The notes beneath the pieces were generated by a model, which had not been told where the DNA came from, searched no databases, and worked only from the letters and a program-made list of their open reading frames with translations. Made by a program: the position numbers and the translations under genes. Below, one piece after another: positions 30,670-41,778 of a DNA stretch of 64,000 bases. The stretch comes from Parietichytrium sp. I65-24A (lineage: Eukaryota; Sar; Bigyra; Thraustochytrida; Thraustochytriidae), in assembly GCA_012862575.1 (NCBI GenBank), contig BLSF01000002.1, positions 868,001 to 932,000 on the forward strand, given 5' to 3'. Positions within the stretch are counted from its first letter, which is position 1. Each line of letters begins with the position of its first letter.

Positions 30670-31484
30670 ATGGGCCCGCCACCATCTGACGATGTTAAGG
30701 TGAGTCGCCACGGAGCCAGGTTGGGCGGCGGTGTTGTTGTTGTTTTGGAGGGTTTTGCGTTTGTGGAGTTGGATGTGGATGTGTCGAGGGGGATGCGGGG
30801 TTGAGATGGAGGTTCAGTGGAGACTGCGGAGAAGGTGTTGGTGGGTGGCGAAGCCATTGCTCGCGGGACGGGCAGAGGAGATGATGCGGGAGAGAGGGAC
30901 TGTGACTGACGTGTGATTTTCGTTGATGTTGTTGAAAATGATGGGAATGGGTGATTGGAACCGGTGGATGGATATACTATTCTTTTCGTTTTGGTGAATT
31001 TTGCGCTGTGGTGTAGATCGTAATCATGCGTGCGGTTGGAGGAGAGGTTGGTGCCGCCTCCACCCTCGCACCAAAGGTCGGTCCTCTTGGACTCTCCCCA
31101 AAGAAGGTTGGTGAGGACATCAAGGCCGCCACCATGGACTGGAAAGGTCTCAAGGTGACCGTCAAGTTGATCATTCAGAACCGCCAAGCCAAGGTAGAGC
31201 TCGTGCCTAGCGCTTCATCAATGGTGATCAAGGCGCTCAAGGAGCCTGTTAGGGACAGAAAGAGTGGACCAAAGAACGTCAAGCACAGTGGAAACGTTGA
31301 TCTTGACGAGATCATCGAAATTGCTAGAGTCATGCGCCCGCGCTCCATGGCTCGCGAGCTCTCTGGAACCGTGAAAGAGATCCTTGGAACTGCTTACTCT
31401 GTTGGCTGCACCGTGAACGGTGAGCACCCAAGCGAGATTACCCGTAAGATCGATGCAAAGGAGCTCCAGATCCCAGACAAGTAA
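30670..31484 (+). CDS. RPL12: Cytosolic large-subunit ribosomal protein uL11 (RPL12), two exons
   Basis: Exon 1 is 30670-30699 ([10 protein letters not shown]) and exon 2 is 31017-31484 ([16 protein letters not shown] onward). The intron runs GTGAGT...GTGTAG. The spliced protein is 165 residues, exactly the usual eukaryotic length, with [33 protein letters not shown] and a C-terminal [20 protein letters not shown] signature. It binds the GTPase-associated centre of 28S rRNA with the P-stalk. The tiny first exon just after the ATG is typical of ribosomal protein genes, whose single intron often aids expression. Confidence 0.97.
30700..31016 (+). other. uL11 intron (317 bp)
   Basis: Phase-0 intron with a consensus GTGAGT donor and TAG acceptor. 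It is needed to join the first ten codons to the conserved uL11 body. Confidence 0.9.
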
Positions 31485-33266
31485 ACTCGTATATTTCTTT
31501 ACACCTTGTCGTTTATTTCCCATACTTTTTCTCTTTAGATTTGACATTGATGAAATACGCTGAGAAAGGAAGCTCTTAAAAAGTTTTAGGCGATGTGACC
31601 GAATGATGAAACCTGTGATCTCAAAGCGGGTGGTTGACATTTCCGAGCCACCCGAACTACTCAAAGAACCCAACCAAAAAAAAGTCTCACACTGGAACCA
31701 GGAACCGGTCCAACGTGAGGAAAACCATTGCGAGCTAGACTGTTTCAGGGGGGCGGGAACCCGGTGAGCAAATGCCGAACGAGACCGCGAAAACCATTGG
31801 TATTGAGAATTCCTTGTCGCATTCGCTCCAACTCAGCCACGGTTTTATACGCCTGGCTTTATTTCACCTGTCTTTCCCTCGCCGCGCTTTCTGTGCCATT
31901 CTCTTTCACCTCTGAACCCTCACCGCGATGACAGTTGCCTCGGATGCAACATGAGTTCCATTCACGGCATTCTCAGTCTTTCTCTATCCGCTCGTCTAGG
32001 ACCGGGAGCCAATCATACTCACTACGAAATCAATGTGTTGGATGTACCCAGTACTCCAAGTACCGTCACTAACTTAGTAGTGCTCGGTGATAAAAAGAAG
32101 GCTAAGCATTGGACTCGGTGAACACAAGAATCATCAGTCGATGATGACACGTCCAACGCGAACCATTCTTTGAGCAGTTCCAAGCCGGACTGGCCGCGTG
32201 AGCAGCGCCAACTCTGCCTTCCAGTCAATTCGAGCTGTCGTGTATAGCACCAGTACTCTCAGCCACCAAAATCATCCTTCAAAACATGCACAAACCATTC
32301 CTGACGTCCATCCACAACACACCTTCAACCTCGTCCAACCTCCGAAGTTCAATACCTCTACCAGCTAACGCTCACTACGCGCACTTACCGTGTGCAAGCT
32401 GCACGGCTGCCCAGCCAACCACGAGTCCAAGAGCATTTGATTGACAGTGAGTTAAAATAAACGAAATTTCAATAAACAAATCAAGCAACAAACTCAACAA
32501 ACCTCCCTCTAATGCCCAACATTGCCCAACCCAGCGAACGCTCAGCTCCGAGCCTTCCGAGACGCGTCCGAGCCAAAGAAAAAGGCCCACACGCGAGACA
32601 CGCGAGGCATCACGAGTGTAGCGCAGATAGCAAAAAGACACTGCCTCCGCCCTCACAAAACCTTTGGCAACTACACAACAACACTACAACACTTGCCACC
32701 CTCGACGCAGCTAGCGCGGGCGGCTAGGGCGGAAGAAGAAGTGCAAGGTGGCCGCTGCTAGCGCTCGTAAGGGTGTTGATTGACAGTGTCGATGCAGGAA
32801 TACATTGCTTACATTGCTATTGCTTTCATTGCTTACATTGCTTGTAAGTGTTGCTTGTAAGTGATGAAAGTAGTGCCACTGCAAGGCCAACCCGCCGGAA
32901 ATGAGGTACTCACATGACATTGTCAGTACACCAAGAGCTCAGTACGAGCAGTCGTAATGAGAGTGAGAGAGAAAGGGGGCTAGTACGTGCGCTCTCAGCG
33001 CGCGAGATAGCCCAACAACGCCTTGGGATGCACTCACTCAGTGTCAGTACTTGTACCCAGGCCGAGCGGTGCAGTAAACGCCGAACTCGAACGCAGCTTT
33101 GCACTCTGGTGGTCTCAGTCGCCGTACTTGCGCGAGCTGAGGTGCTGTGCTCGCCGGCGCGCACGCGTACTCACGCACCAACGCGAGGTGTGCTCGTCGA
33201 CTCGCCATTAGAAGAAAGTCGCTCGACGAGTCGCTTTGCCGGACAAAAACCAGCGGCCGTCGCAAT
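31485..33266. other. 1.8 kb spacer without a supported gene
   Basis: ORFs here are short and unconvincing. Landmarks are TGACAGTGA at 32442-32450, a TTGCTTACA-type tandem (about 32807-32845) and GTACTCAC words at 32906-32913 and 33167-33174, the last ~100 bp before the next start codon. Confidence 0.55.
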
Positions 33267-33518
33267 ATGCAGAGCCAAACGCTGCTGCAGCTGGCCCCGC
33301 TCTCGCCGCTGAAGCGATCCAGCGAATCGCTCTTTAGGCCGTACGTGTCGCCGAGACAGAGCCTGGCGAGGGACCTTGGCGACTTTGAAGACGAATTAGA
33401 TCTCGTCTTCACCGCCTCCAAGAAGGGTCTCTCCACAAGCGACGAGTCCGAGGCGCGCACTTTGCGCCCAGAGAATCCTTTGGCGCGGATCCTGCTGGCG
33501 ACAAGCAAAGAGCAATAA
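33267..33518 (+). CDS. Small hypothetical protein (83 aa)
   Basis: The ATG at 33267 (MQSQTLLQLAPLSPLKRSS) gives 83 residues: a Ser/Pro/Arg-rich N-half with several SP sites and an acidic segment FEDELDLVF. The open frame extends upstream without better support. It could be a small regulatory protein, but nothing is recognised. Confidence 0.5.
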   Translation: MQSQTLLQLAPLSPLKRSSESLFRPYVSPRQSLARDLGDFEDELDLVFTASKKGLSTSDESEARTLRPENPLARILLATSKEQ

Positions 33519-33942
33519 GAGAAGACAGTGCTCGCTTTTCATGGGGGAGAATGGAAAGCGGAACGCTTTGTGAACAATGTGTTATAATTTGTGCAATTTC
33601 GACTTTCTAACTAAAAAAGTATTCTGACTGAAAAACAAAAAAAATCTTCTGATTTTGTTCCACTGCCTCACTGTCGGTATATTCTCTTTCACTCCTCTCC
33701 AAAGGGTTTCCCTCTGGCGCGGCTTCGATGCTGTCGGAAAAGAATTACGAATGCAACGTAAACCGTGGGATCTGATGGTCGTGCGCTCTTCGGGAAACAA
33801 AACAAAACGAATGCAAGGGAATAAGTTGTGTCAATCTGTGTAGTATGTGTATGGAGGCTGAAAACGTTAAGGCACTTCAGCAAAAGACCAGCTTTTCATC
33901 CGACAGATGGAAGGGGGGGAGGGCGCACAAGTCGTCAAGGAC
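33519..33942. other. Convergent 3' spacer
   Basis: 424 bp between the ends of the small protein gene and the NOT4-like gene, AT-richer than the genes. No feature beyond short A and T runs. Confidence 0.6.
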
Positions 33943-35685
33943 TCAGGCGAAGTTTTGCTGTGAATACCCAAGACCTTGAGAAAGGCCCCCGCTTTGCAAT
34001 TTATTTTGCTGCTGCTGGCGCTGCTGAGCCATTTGCTGTTGTAGCTGACGCTGCTGGACCATTTGCTGTTGAAGCTGCATCATCTTTTGCTGCTGCAGGT
34101 TACGTTGCATTTCTTGCTCCATGAGCTGCTGCTGCAGAACGAGTTTCCTGGCATTTTCCACCTCCTCTTGCATCCTGTCTTTGGAAGGCGGAGAAGGGCT
34201 TGGGTTTGACTCCGCGGTAGACCGATTCTTTGGCCCCGGCGCAGGGTCCAAAGCTCTCGCCTGATTAGGGAACTGCGTCAAATACACATCCAGCGGGACA
34301 CCGCCAAGCTCGGCCAACAAACTAATGCTTTCCGAGTCTGGCTCCTGCTCCTTGATGGTATCCGCGCCACCAAGTCCTGGAGGGGGAGAAGGGGGCTTGC
34401 CTTGCTTGCCCGCTGACTGTTGGCGCGTAAGGCTCCCACTCTTTGACGGCTCACGGGCAAACCCTTTTGGTACAAGAGGCTCCATTGCTTGCTGGAATGC
34501 ACCGTTCTTGTCGCCCCCAGTGGGAGAAAGACTTGGTGCAGGCTTGGAATTGCCCGAAGCAGCAACTGCCCAGACCCCTGCAGGAGGAGGGGGGGCCTTG
34601 GCCGGTACCTCTGGAACTCCACTGGAAACCCCGAGCAAACCGCCAGGCTGCGCCCATGCTCCAGCGGGGGCAGGCACTTGAGTCGCAGATATCGCAGCGG
34701 CTGCTGACGTAGGCGGAGGAGTGTGGGATTGGAACTCTAACTCTTCGTCTGAGCCGCTCTTACCGGCCATAGCGCCCTCCAGGAGGTTCCTCCGCTGGTC
34801 GCCGCGAAGCTGGGTCATGTCATGGAAACCCGCCCTTCCGGCTTGCATCTCCTCCTTCGTGAATGACGAGGCCTCGTCTCCGAGCTTGTGCAGGTACAAA
34901 CAGTCTGGATTTGTGCACTGCAAGCCACGGAGAAACATGTTGCAATATTTAGTCGTCCCGAATGACGCTTTGATCACGTAATTATCTAACCAAAGACCAT
35001 TCACTGCCTTTATTGCAGCTTTGGCATCATCTTCCACAGCAAATGTGATATACGCACTGTAGCTCGCAGGGCGTGAGGCATCCCCAGAGCTATCCCTTTC
35101 CCGGTCATTCCGGTTAATGGCTACCTTTACTATTTTACCGTACCGTCCGAAAAATTCTTTCGATCGCAGAGTTTCCTCTTTCGCAATACTCGGTGCGAGC
35201 CCGACCAGGTACACCAGATTACGCTGCACGACACGGACGTTGGACAGGTCCTTGCGCACGATCCCAGGAGGATCAAGCGTGGGTGGCAGGGGTACGGCCC
35301 CGTTTTGTGTGTGATAAATTTGACCGCCAGATCCCTGGCTTGTGTGACTCGCCCCGCTCCGGAGATGGCCATTCACTGATCCACCTACAAGCTCCGCCTG
35401 CGCCATTTTATTACCTTTCCGTTTGCCTTGGTGCCGTTTCAACTGATGCGGGGGTCTGTCCACGAATCGAAAGCTGCTTTCGTCAAAATCTCTGCGGCAC
35501 CCTGGGCATCTGCTATCGAACTCTGTCATAATACGCCTCACACAAAACATACAGATCCTGTAATTACACGGGCAAGGGTAAAACATCTTGGTCTCGCCCT
35601 TCTCGTTCAAAGGCTCGATGCAAATTGGGCAGCATTCCTCCTCCTCTTCTTCTTCATTATCCGAGTCCATCATCAGCGACGACAT
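33943..35685 (-). CDS. NOT4: NOT4-like RING-RRM-C3H protein of the CCR4-NOT complex
   Basis: 580 residues from the ATG at 35685; the frame is open seven codons further without an ATG. After an acidic start comes a C4C4 RING (19-63: CPIC, PCPC, CMFC, CPGC), the type specific to NOT4/CNOT4. Then follow a basic linker, an RRM (~155-245) and a C3H1 zinc finger (C248-x8-C-x4-C-x3-H266). The rest is disordered, Pro-rich, with a Gln-rich tail (~515-575). NOT4 ubiquitinates ribosomal and other proteins and couples translation quality control to mRNA decay. Domain order and spacing match the family closely. Confidence 0.93.
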   Translation of the reverse strand: MSSLMMDSDNEEEEEEECCPICIEPLNEKGETKMFYPCPCNYRICMFCVRRIMTEFDSRCPGCRRDFDESSFRFVDRPPHQLKRHQGKRKGNKMAQAELVGGSVNGHLRSGASHTSQGSGGQIYHTQNGAVPLPPTLDPPGIVRKDLSNVRVVQRNLVYLVGLAPSIAKEETLRSKEFFGRYGKIVKVAINRNDRERDSSGDASRPASYSAYITFAVEDDAKAAIKAVNGLWLDNYVIKASFGTTKYCNMFLRGLQCTNPDCLYLHKLGDEASSFTKEEMQAGRAGFHDMTQLRGDQRRNLLEGAMAGKSGSDEELEFQSHTPPPTSAAAAISATQVPAPAGAWAQPGGLLGVSSGVPEVPAKAPPPPAGVWAVAASGNSKPAPSLSPTGGDKNGAFQQAMEPLVPKGFAREPSKSGSLTRQQSAGKQGKPPSPPPGLGGADTIKEQEPDSESISLLAELGGVPLDVYLTQFPNQARALDPAPGPKNRSTAESNPSPSPPSKDRMQEEVENARKLVLQQQLMEQEMQRNLQQQKMMQLQQQMVQQRQLQQQMAQQRQQQQNKLQSGGLSQGLGYSQQNFA

Positions 35686-37176
35686 GTTGCAGTCGCCCTC
35701 CACCAATATATGCTTCTGCTTCGCAATCTTTCCTACTCTCTCTCTCTCTCCCTCCTGCGAGAGCTCTCCTTACATCCCACTGCCTGCCGCGCGCTCTCCT
35801 TTTTCCTTTTTCCTTTTTCCTCTGTCACCCGCACCAACTGCAAGTGCACCTCCTCCTGCGTTCTTCCCTTTCCTCCCTTTCCTCTCTTCCTCCTTCCTCC
35901 TTCCTTTCTTCCCTCGCTCTCTCACCTTCTTATCTCCTTCTTTCTTCCCGCGGACACTCTGCCTCTTCCCTTTCCCTTTCCCGTTCCCGTCTTCCCCTCT
36001 GATTCATTCGACCTTCATTCATTTTCACTCATCGCTCGTTCCCTGGGTTCGCTTTGTTCGTTACAGCAGGGCGTAGGAGGGCCGCCTAGGCGCGGCATAG
36101 GCTCCGCGTAGGAGGCTGGGGGGAGTGGAACAAGTTGGCGTTGATGGTAAGGGGGTAAGGGGGGCAGGGGTAGGCAGGTGGTCTTCGCGAAGTTTGCGGT
36201 GGGTAGAGGTATTGAATAGGTGATGTTATGTGTTCGTGAGCGATCGCTGGGAACTGGAGCGCAGGATTTTTTGTTCGTGAGGGATCCTTGAGAACCGGGA
36301 ATGATGTAGAACCCTATTTGATTGAACACGTTTCTGTTGTCCTTGGTTTCTTCCCAGATCTTCATTGTCTTTTAGATGAAACAAAACAAAATAGAACAAA
36401 TAAACGCTGTTGCGCTCCGCAATCTACGGATGCCGGATACTCGTCGGATCAACCACCCATGCTCTTGTGCTCTTCAAACTCTACGAACTCTGCAAAACTT
36501 CACAGCACCGGTGCTTCTACTCACTGATGTCACGCTCACCCAGTGTTCTCTATCTATAACTATCCATCTCTATCCATCTATCTATCTCTTTCCCCTGCCT
36601 GCGCTGCATCCGGACTATTGGGAGCGAGAGCTAGCTGATGCTAGCTGGCTTCCAAGGTTACTAAGGTGTATAGTTTCTCGTGGCGGGCCAACGGCCATAT
36701 ATATAATATGCATCATGGCACTGTGGCGGAGTGAGTCAGTCGCTGAGGAGTGGAGGAATGAATGCTTGGAATGCTGGTGTGAGAATGAGAATACGGAGCG
36801 AGTACAGTGAGTACAGTAGGAAGTGAGGGGAATCCACCAGTGAAGGAAACGAAAGGTTAAAAAGGTTAAAAAGGTTAAAGTTTGGAGTTGTGGGCTACGA
36901 ATGCCAACTCTATTGTAGCTTTGCAAGAGTGAGAGAGAGAGTGACTGACTGACTGACTGACTGACTGACTGAGGAGATTTAGAAACGAAGCTCTTCTCGA
37001 CTGGCGACTGGCGACTGGCGTGAGGAGAAACTCGAGAGCTCGGGGAGTTTGTTTGAAGATTGTCTGATTGACGCTTGAGGGAAGACGAGGGAGGCAGGGC
37101 ACACCTCCAAGGATATGTCGAATTGAAAGACAGAGGCAGGACAAGAACGAGAGATGCGGACGGTGACCACCTACTG
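35686..37176. other. Divergent promoter region (NOT4-like / LRR protein)
   Basis: 1.49 kb. Next to NOT4 it is a long pyrimidine tract on the + strand (about 35725-36010), that is, purine-rich in the NOT4 sense. It also holds GTGAGTAC at 36807-36814, an AAAGGTTAA x3 tandem (36852-36878) and an ACTG microsatellite (36941-36972). No gene is supported. Confidence 0.6.
36941..36972. repeat. (ACTG)n microsatellite
   Basis: Eight tandem tetranucleotide units directly follow a short GA run, ~200 bp before the LRR gene start. Confidence 0.85.
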
Positions 37177-40100
37177 ATGGAGGAAATTGAGCGGCAAGAG
37201 ACTTATACGGAGGTTGTGGAGCGTCTTGGGTCCCATGAGCAAGCACGCATTGCGATACGGAAAGATGCGTTGCGTCTGGAGGACTTGGCCTCGCGAGAGG
37301 AGCATAGTCGGAGAGAGCGAGAAGAAAAGATGACTGCAAAGGAGAGGCGGCTTCAAGCAATTTTGAATGGGCCTGGGCGGAAACTCGCGCAACTGAAGAA
37401 CCAAGGCAGTGATATGCTCAACGGGCAAAGCCCGAAAAGGCCAAGCCACGTCGATGCCGCTGCTCAGAGGTATTGGCGCGACCTTGGCGAGATCTTGCTC
37501 CAGTGGCAAGGGCTAGAGGAAGTGCCAAGTTTTGTTTACTCTGGCGGGTTTGCATTCTGCTCGGACATACGAACCATAAAGTTCACGGGGAACCAAATCC
37601 AGCGACTGCCACAGTGGCAACCGCATAGTTTCCCTCAGCTACGAATTTTGCATGCTTCTAACAACCGATTGAGGGAGATTCCGGAGGAATTGGGGCATCT
37701 GCAAAGCCTTGAGACGCTCATTCTTCGTAGCAACAAATTAGAGAGTCTGCCAAAGTCACTCGGTAATCTTCGAAACTTGCAAGTGCTTGACGTCAGCTCA
37801 AATAGGCTAGAGCAGCTTCCAGACGAGATAGTGGGCCTGAAGAACCTCAAGACTCTTCGTCTGGAAGAGAATTGTCTTGTTCTCATGCCCAAGGGTCTCA
37901 GCCGTCTCTCGCAACTCTCTGAATTGGATTTGGGGCGCAATGCGATTCGATCACTGGCTCTCATTGGGAAACTGAAAACGGATCAGCTTGATACGGTTGG
38001 TTGGGAAGAAGTCCGCCTGCCAGACGGAAATACGGTGCTTTTTGATAGGGTTACTGGAAAGGTTTCCAGGAACCAACATGGCTGCGATCCCGCCGAAGAC
38101 CCTTGGAGGACCTTCGTCGTCGGGGATCCTTCGCCAGATAGCTGCGCGAATGCTAAGGAGGCCAACAACACCGGTCTTGTCCCAAAGCTCTCGCTTGGCA
38201 CAAAGGATGCGCCGAGCCGTGCGCCAACAATTGAAGAGCAAGCAATCATTGATCGACGTAAAGTTTTTCTAGCTCGAGAAGGGAAATCTATTTGGAGTTG
38301 CGAGATAAACAATGACACTGGGGTCATGCTCTTCGTCAACAATGTTTTTCGAAAGTCTCAGACGAGCATGCCTAGAGAACTTGATAGCTTTGGGCTTTTA
38401 GGTGCGCTCACAAGCCTCACCCTTCGAGGCAACAAGCTTCGTTCGTTGCCTAAGAGCTTTTCGGATTTGGTGAGGCTTGAGTTTCTGAGCCTCGAATCCA
38501 ACATGTTTGTTAGTATCCCCTCAAAGCTCGCCACGTTGCAAAACTTAAAGGTGCTCAACATGGAGGACAATCATATAGCGGAGATTCCAAAATTTATTGC
38601 TCGACTCACGAGTTTGACAGCTCTGCGTCTCTCTCGAAACGAGATCCAAAGTGTTCCAGTGGAGATCACCGCTTTGAAGGCTTTGAGTCAGCTCTGGCTT
38701 GGAAGCAATGACATACAGCCCGGAGGGATTCCCACAGAAATGCATGGAATGAAATGTTTGGTCGACCTGCAATTGCACGAGAATCCGATAATCATGGAAG
38801 CCGGTGGCGCTAGCACACTTCAGCAACAGCTATCACGTAAGCAGGACGCTGCTCAGCAGTCCGACCTCGGAACAAATGAGAGGGTACCCATAAGTCCTTC
38901 AAAACGAGGGGCTTTTAAAAATAATGCACAGCTTAGCCTTCAGGAGTTAGCCCGGAAAGCGCTTTCACAGAACAAGATTCACCGATATGAGCTTCGCCCA
39001 AACCAGCATTTGCTCCCCCAAAACCACCATCATGTTGGCGGTCAGCCGTCGAAGTTAACACCCAAACCGTTGCCAGCACTTTCCTGGCATTTAAAGGAGC
39101 AGGGCTTTCTTGAGGCTCGAGGGAATCCGCCCACAATGTCTCATGTGCAGTTCGGAATTGCTCAAGAGAGGCAGGATATTAAAGCTAAATTTGCGAAAGA
39201 TCTCAAGGCAACAATACTGGCTGCCCAAAAAACAGGCAATCTTGCGTTGCACTGGAAAGGTCTTCGAGATATACCTCCAGCGGTGTTTGGCTTGGGCAAG
39301 GCTCTTCGTGAGGTGCACATTGTGGGAAATACGCTCTCTTCTCTCAGCCCTGCGGTGCATAATTTGCAGCACCTTACCGTTCTGGAACTGCGGAACAACC
39401 AACTCTACACGTTGCCAGAAGAGCTTGGCGCGCTGCAGTGGCTTGAGCAGCTTTTGCTTGATGACAACCGCCTAACTTGTCTTCCATCGTCCACAGGCAA
39501 GTTAAGATCTCTGTCGCACTTTTCCGTGACAGGAAATAGGCTTAGGGAGTTGCCCGAGTCAATGGGGAGTCTAACTGCATTGAAAGAATTTCATTGCGAC
39601 GTGAATCGAATTGAGCGCGTGCCCACGACGTTTTCGGGCCTGACTTGTTTACAAGTTTTCAAAATGAGCTGCAACGCAATGGTCGAGTTTCCCGAGAGTC
39701 TCTGCGAGCTTCCTGAATTGCACGTGATTCAAGTAAATCGGAACAAAATCCCCTCTCTGCCTTTGAGCCTTGCGCAAAATTCTCATCTCAAGGAGCTTCA
39801 CCTCTCAAGTAATCTTTTGAAGGAGTTCCCTCCGGAGCTCTGTAAAGGTGCGTTGGCCGGAACGCTGAAGAGCCTTTGGCTCTACGCAAACCAAATCATC
39901 GAGCTGTGCGACGAATTCGCACTCCTGAAAGCGCTTGATGACCTTCGTCTCGACTTCAACCAAATGCGTTCTCCTCCAGAAGGGTTGGCTATGAAGATTG
40001 GAGTTCCAGGAGTACTGGAATATTGCGCCGAGCGAGGAAGGCGATTTGAGGAGGTGATACGCGCACTCGAAAGCGCTGACTTTGAGATCGACAAGTCCAA

Positions 40101-41778
40101 ACTTCGGCCGGCTACAAAGTCTATTTTCACGGGCAAAACAGGATTTCTTACCTCCGTCATGCTTGAAACATTCGAGGGTAAGTTGGACAAGTACCTGAAC
40201 GGCGATCTCCCGGAAAACGATCGCGAAGGAATCACCGGGACGATGCTGGTAGAGGAGCTGGTTGAACAGCGGGATCTCCAACGCACCCTCTTTCTACAGT
40301 GCGTCGTGCGTCACTTTTTAATCGTCATGGAGCTCTTGCAGATGCGTCGTTCAATCTGCAGCAACCATTACTTCAATCCAAAACTCTCGCGTCCCTGGGG
40401 GAAGAATGGCGAGCTTTTGCCGTGTTTTGCCATCTATCTTCCAGCTTTGTTTGAGGATCAAAAGAATCCACCTCAGCGAGCAATTGTTGACATCTTGGAT
40501 GAGTTAGCGGACCAAGACGACAGTTGCCCTGTTCGCTTCAGAGAGATCGTGTTTCAAGGGGAGATTTTCGCCGTAAAGCTCGATTTTCTTGCATCGGCCT
40601 TGGAAGAGTTTCGCGATCCGTTTCATGGGAAAGTCTGCTCAAGTAATGAGCCTGTTAGATTCAAGTCAATGAAGGGAAAAGACCCGGAGACAGGAGTTAG
40701 AGCTGCTGGAGTCATTCCAAAGCTACTTTACACGATGGAGGAGGCAACTCGAGCAAGGGGAGAGGCACTCTTGACAGAGTCTCGTCGCGCTGAAGTTTTG
40801 GAAGCGCTTGAAAACTGGCTCATGACCAAAGAAGCAGAGGAGAAATTAGACAAAGAAGTGAAACGGCGGAAATTCCGGTATAAAAAGCAGATTGGGCACT
40901 GCGATGGAGACGCTGCAAATGCAAAGTTGGAAATTAAGGTCTGTCTTGCAGCCGAGAAAGAATCTCTGAGGAGACAGAAGGCCTTTGTAAAGAATCGGCC
41001 ATTTCCAGAGCATCGTTTCCAAAGCGCAGAAGAGGCGGAGGAGCATTTGCGAAATGCCCGGATCGAAACGACAAAGGCTCGCGAGGCACTCAAGCAGGCC
41101 CGCGACAACAAAAAGATGTCCAAAAAGATGTCAAAGGCAAAGCCCAGAGAAATCGAGCCTGAGTGCCGCCGCGACATCTTTAAAAAGGTGGAAATGCGCA
41201 ACAAACGGTTTATTGTATTTGAAGGAAGAAGTTACGCCCGCGAAAACAATTTGAGGCGTCCTTGGGATGGCAAGAATGGCTCTGACTTTGTTCATTGGTC
41301 GAGATATTTCGACTCTTTGGATCGAGAGAGGAAAGATATTGAAGAAGAAACAGCGAGCAACAATAAACGCCAGCTAATTGACCCTTTGACGGCCACTCTC
41401 CAAGCCCAAGCCCTCAGTACAGCACTTGCCTCTGTGGTGGAGCGACAAGAACACGCGCGGAGAATTTTAAGTTGTTACGACAACCCTTTCACCTGGAGCT
41501 CGGATGAGTCAGGCGGGGACGAGTCCTGCGACGAATTCGAATCCAAGGAAGAACCAACTCAGCCAACCGAAGTGCCAGCTCACTTGGATGGCGAGCTTAC
41601 ATCTTCCTCTGAGAGCTCCGAATCTGACGAAGACGATTCTGAATTGAGCAGCATCAGTGGGTCGGATGCAGGATCCGAGCTGGATGACGGTGACGAAGAT
41701 GATGCCAACGCACCAGGAGACGGCAACGAAGAGCCTGAGCAGGACAGTGAAGATTCGATCGACGAAGACCGCGCATAG
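37177..41778 (+). CDS. Large leucine-rich-repeat protein with WW-like modules (1533 aa)
   Basis: The first in-frame ATG is 37177; the frame is open 34 codons earlier. A coiled N-terminus precedes three LRR blocks (about 110-270, 385-530 and 690-940) of the 23-residue LxxLxxLxLxxNxLxxLPxx type. This is the Ras-group/PIRL-like class that serves as a protein-binding scaffold. Each block is introduced by a similar LxWxGLxxxP segment. Segments at about 38000-38085 (WEEVRLPDGNTVLFDRVTG) and 38291-38360 (WSCEINNDTGVMLFVNN) resemble WW domains lacking the second Trp. The C-terminal third is helical and charged, ending in an acidic Ser/Asp/Glu tail. No kinase, GTPase or membrane segment is seen, so the protein is presumably cytosolic or nuclear. 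Confidence 0.88.
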   Translation: MEEIERQETYTEVVERLGSHEQARIAIRKDALRLEDLASREEHSRREREEKMTAKERRLQAILNGPGRKLAQLKNQGSDMLNGQSPKRPSHVDAAAQRYWRDLGEILLQWQGLEEVPSFVYSGGFAFCSDIRTIKFTGNQIQRLPQWQPHSFPQLRILHASNNRLREIPEELGHLQSLETLILRSNKLESLPKSLGNLRNLQVLDVSSNRLEQLPDEIVGLKNLKTLRLEENCLVLMPKGLSRLSQLSELDLGRNAIRSLALIGKLKTDQLDTVGWEEVRLPDGNTVLFDRVTGKVSRNQHGCDPAEDPWRTFVVGDPSPDSCANAKEANNTGLVPKLSLGTKDAPSRAPTIEEQAIIDRRKVFLAREGKSIWSCEINNDTGVMLFVNNVFRKSQTSMPRELDSFGLLGALTSLTLRGNKLRSLPKSFSDLVRLEFLSLESNMFVSIPSKLATLQNLKVLNMEDNHIAEIPKFIARLTSLTALRLSRNEIQSVPVEITALKALSQLWLGSNDIQPGGIPTEMHGMKCLVDLQLHENPIIMEAGGASTLQQQLSRKQDAAQQSDLGTNERVPISPSKRGAFKNNAQLSLQELARKALSQNKIHRYELRPNQHLLPQNHHHVGGQPSKLTPKPLPALSWHLKEQGFLEARGNPPTMSHVQFGIAQERQDIKAKFAKDLKATILAAQKTGNLALHWKGLRDIPPAVFGLGKALREVHIVGNTLSSLSPAVHNLQHLTVLELRNNQLYTLPEELGALQWLEQLLLDDNRLTCLPSSTGKLRSLSHFSVTGNRLRELPESMGSLTALKEFHCDVNRIERVPTTFSGLTCLQVFKMSCNAMVEFPESLCELPELHVIQVNRNKIPSLPLSLAQNSHLKELHLSSNLLKEFPPELCKGALAGTLKSLWLYANQIIELCDEFALLKALDDLRLDFNQMRSPPEGLAMKIGVPGVLEYCAERGRRFEEVIRALESADFEIDKSKLRPATKSIFTGKTGFLTSVMLETFEGKLDKYLNGDLPENDREGITGTMLVEELVEQRDLQRTLFLQCVVRHFLIVMELLQMRRSICSNHYFNPKLSRPWGKNGELLPCFAIYLPALFEDQKNPPQRAIVDILDELADQDDSCPVRFREIVFQGEIFAVKLDFLASALEEFRDPFHGKVCSSNEPVRFKSMKGKDPETGVRAAGVIPKLLYTMEEATRARGEALLTESRRAEVLEALENWLMTKEAEEKLDKEVKRRKFRYKKQIGHCDGDAANAKLEIKVCLAAEKESLRRQKAFVKNRPFPEHRFQSAEEAEEHLRNARIETTKAREALKQARDNKKMSKKMSKAKPREIEPECRRDIFKKVEMRNKRFIVFEGRSYARENNLRRPWDGKNGSDFVHWSRYFDSLDRERKDIEEETASNNKRQLIDPLTATLQAQALSTALASVVERQEHARRILSCYDNPFTWSSDESGGDESCDEFESKEEPTQPTEVPAHLDGELTSSSESSESDEDDSELSSISGSDAGSELDDGDEDDANAPGDGNEEPEQDSEDSIDEDRA

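Noticed and set aside
35428-36111. 227-codon + ORF rich in Ser/Phe/Leu/Pro
   Set aside because: It overlaps the NOT4-like gene antisense and continues through the pyrimidine tract; the composition reflects that tract.
36716-36810. tRNA-Ser-like start (GGCACTGTGGCGGAGTG)
   Set aside because: No matching T-arm or acceptor 3' strand follows.
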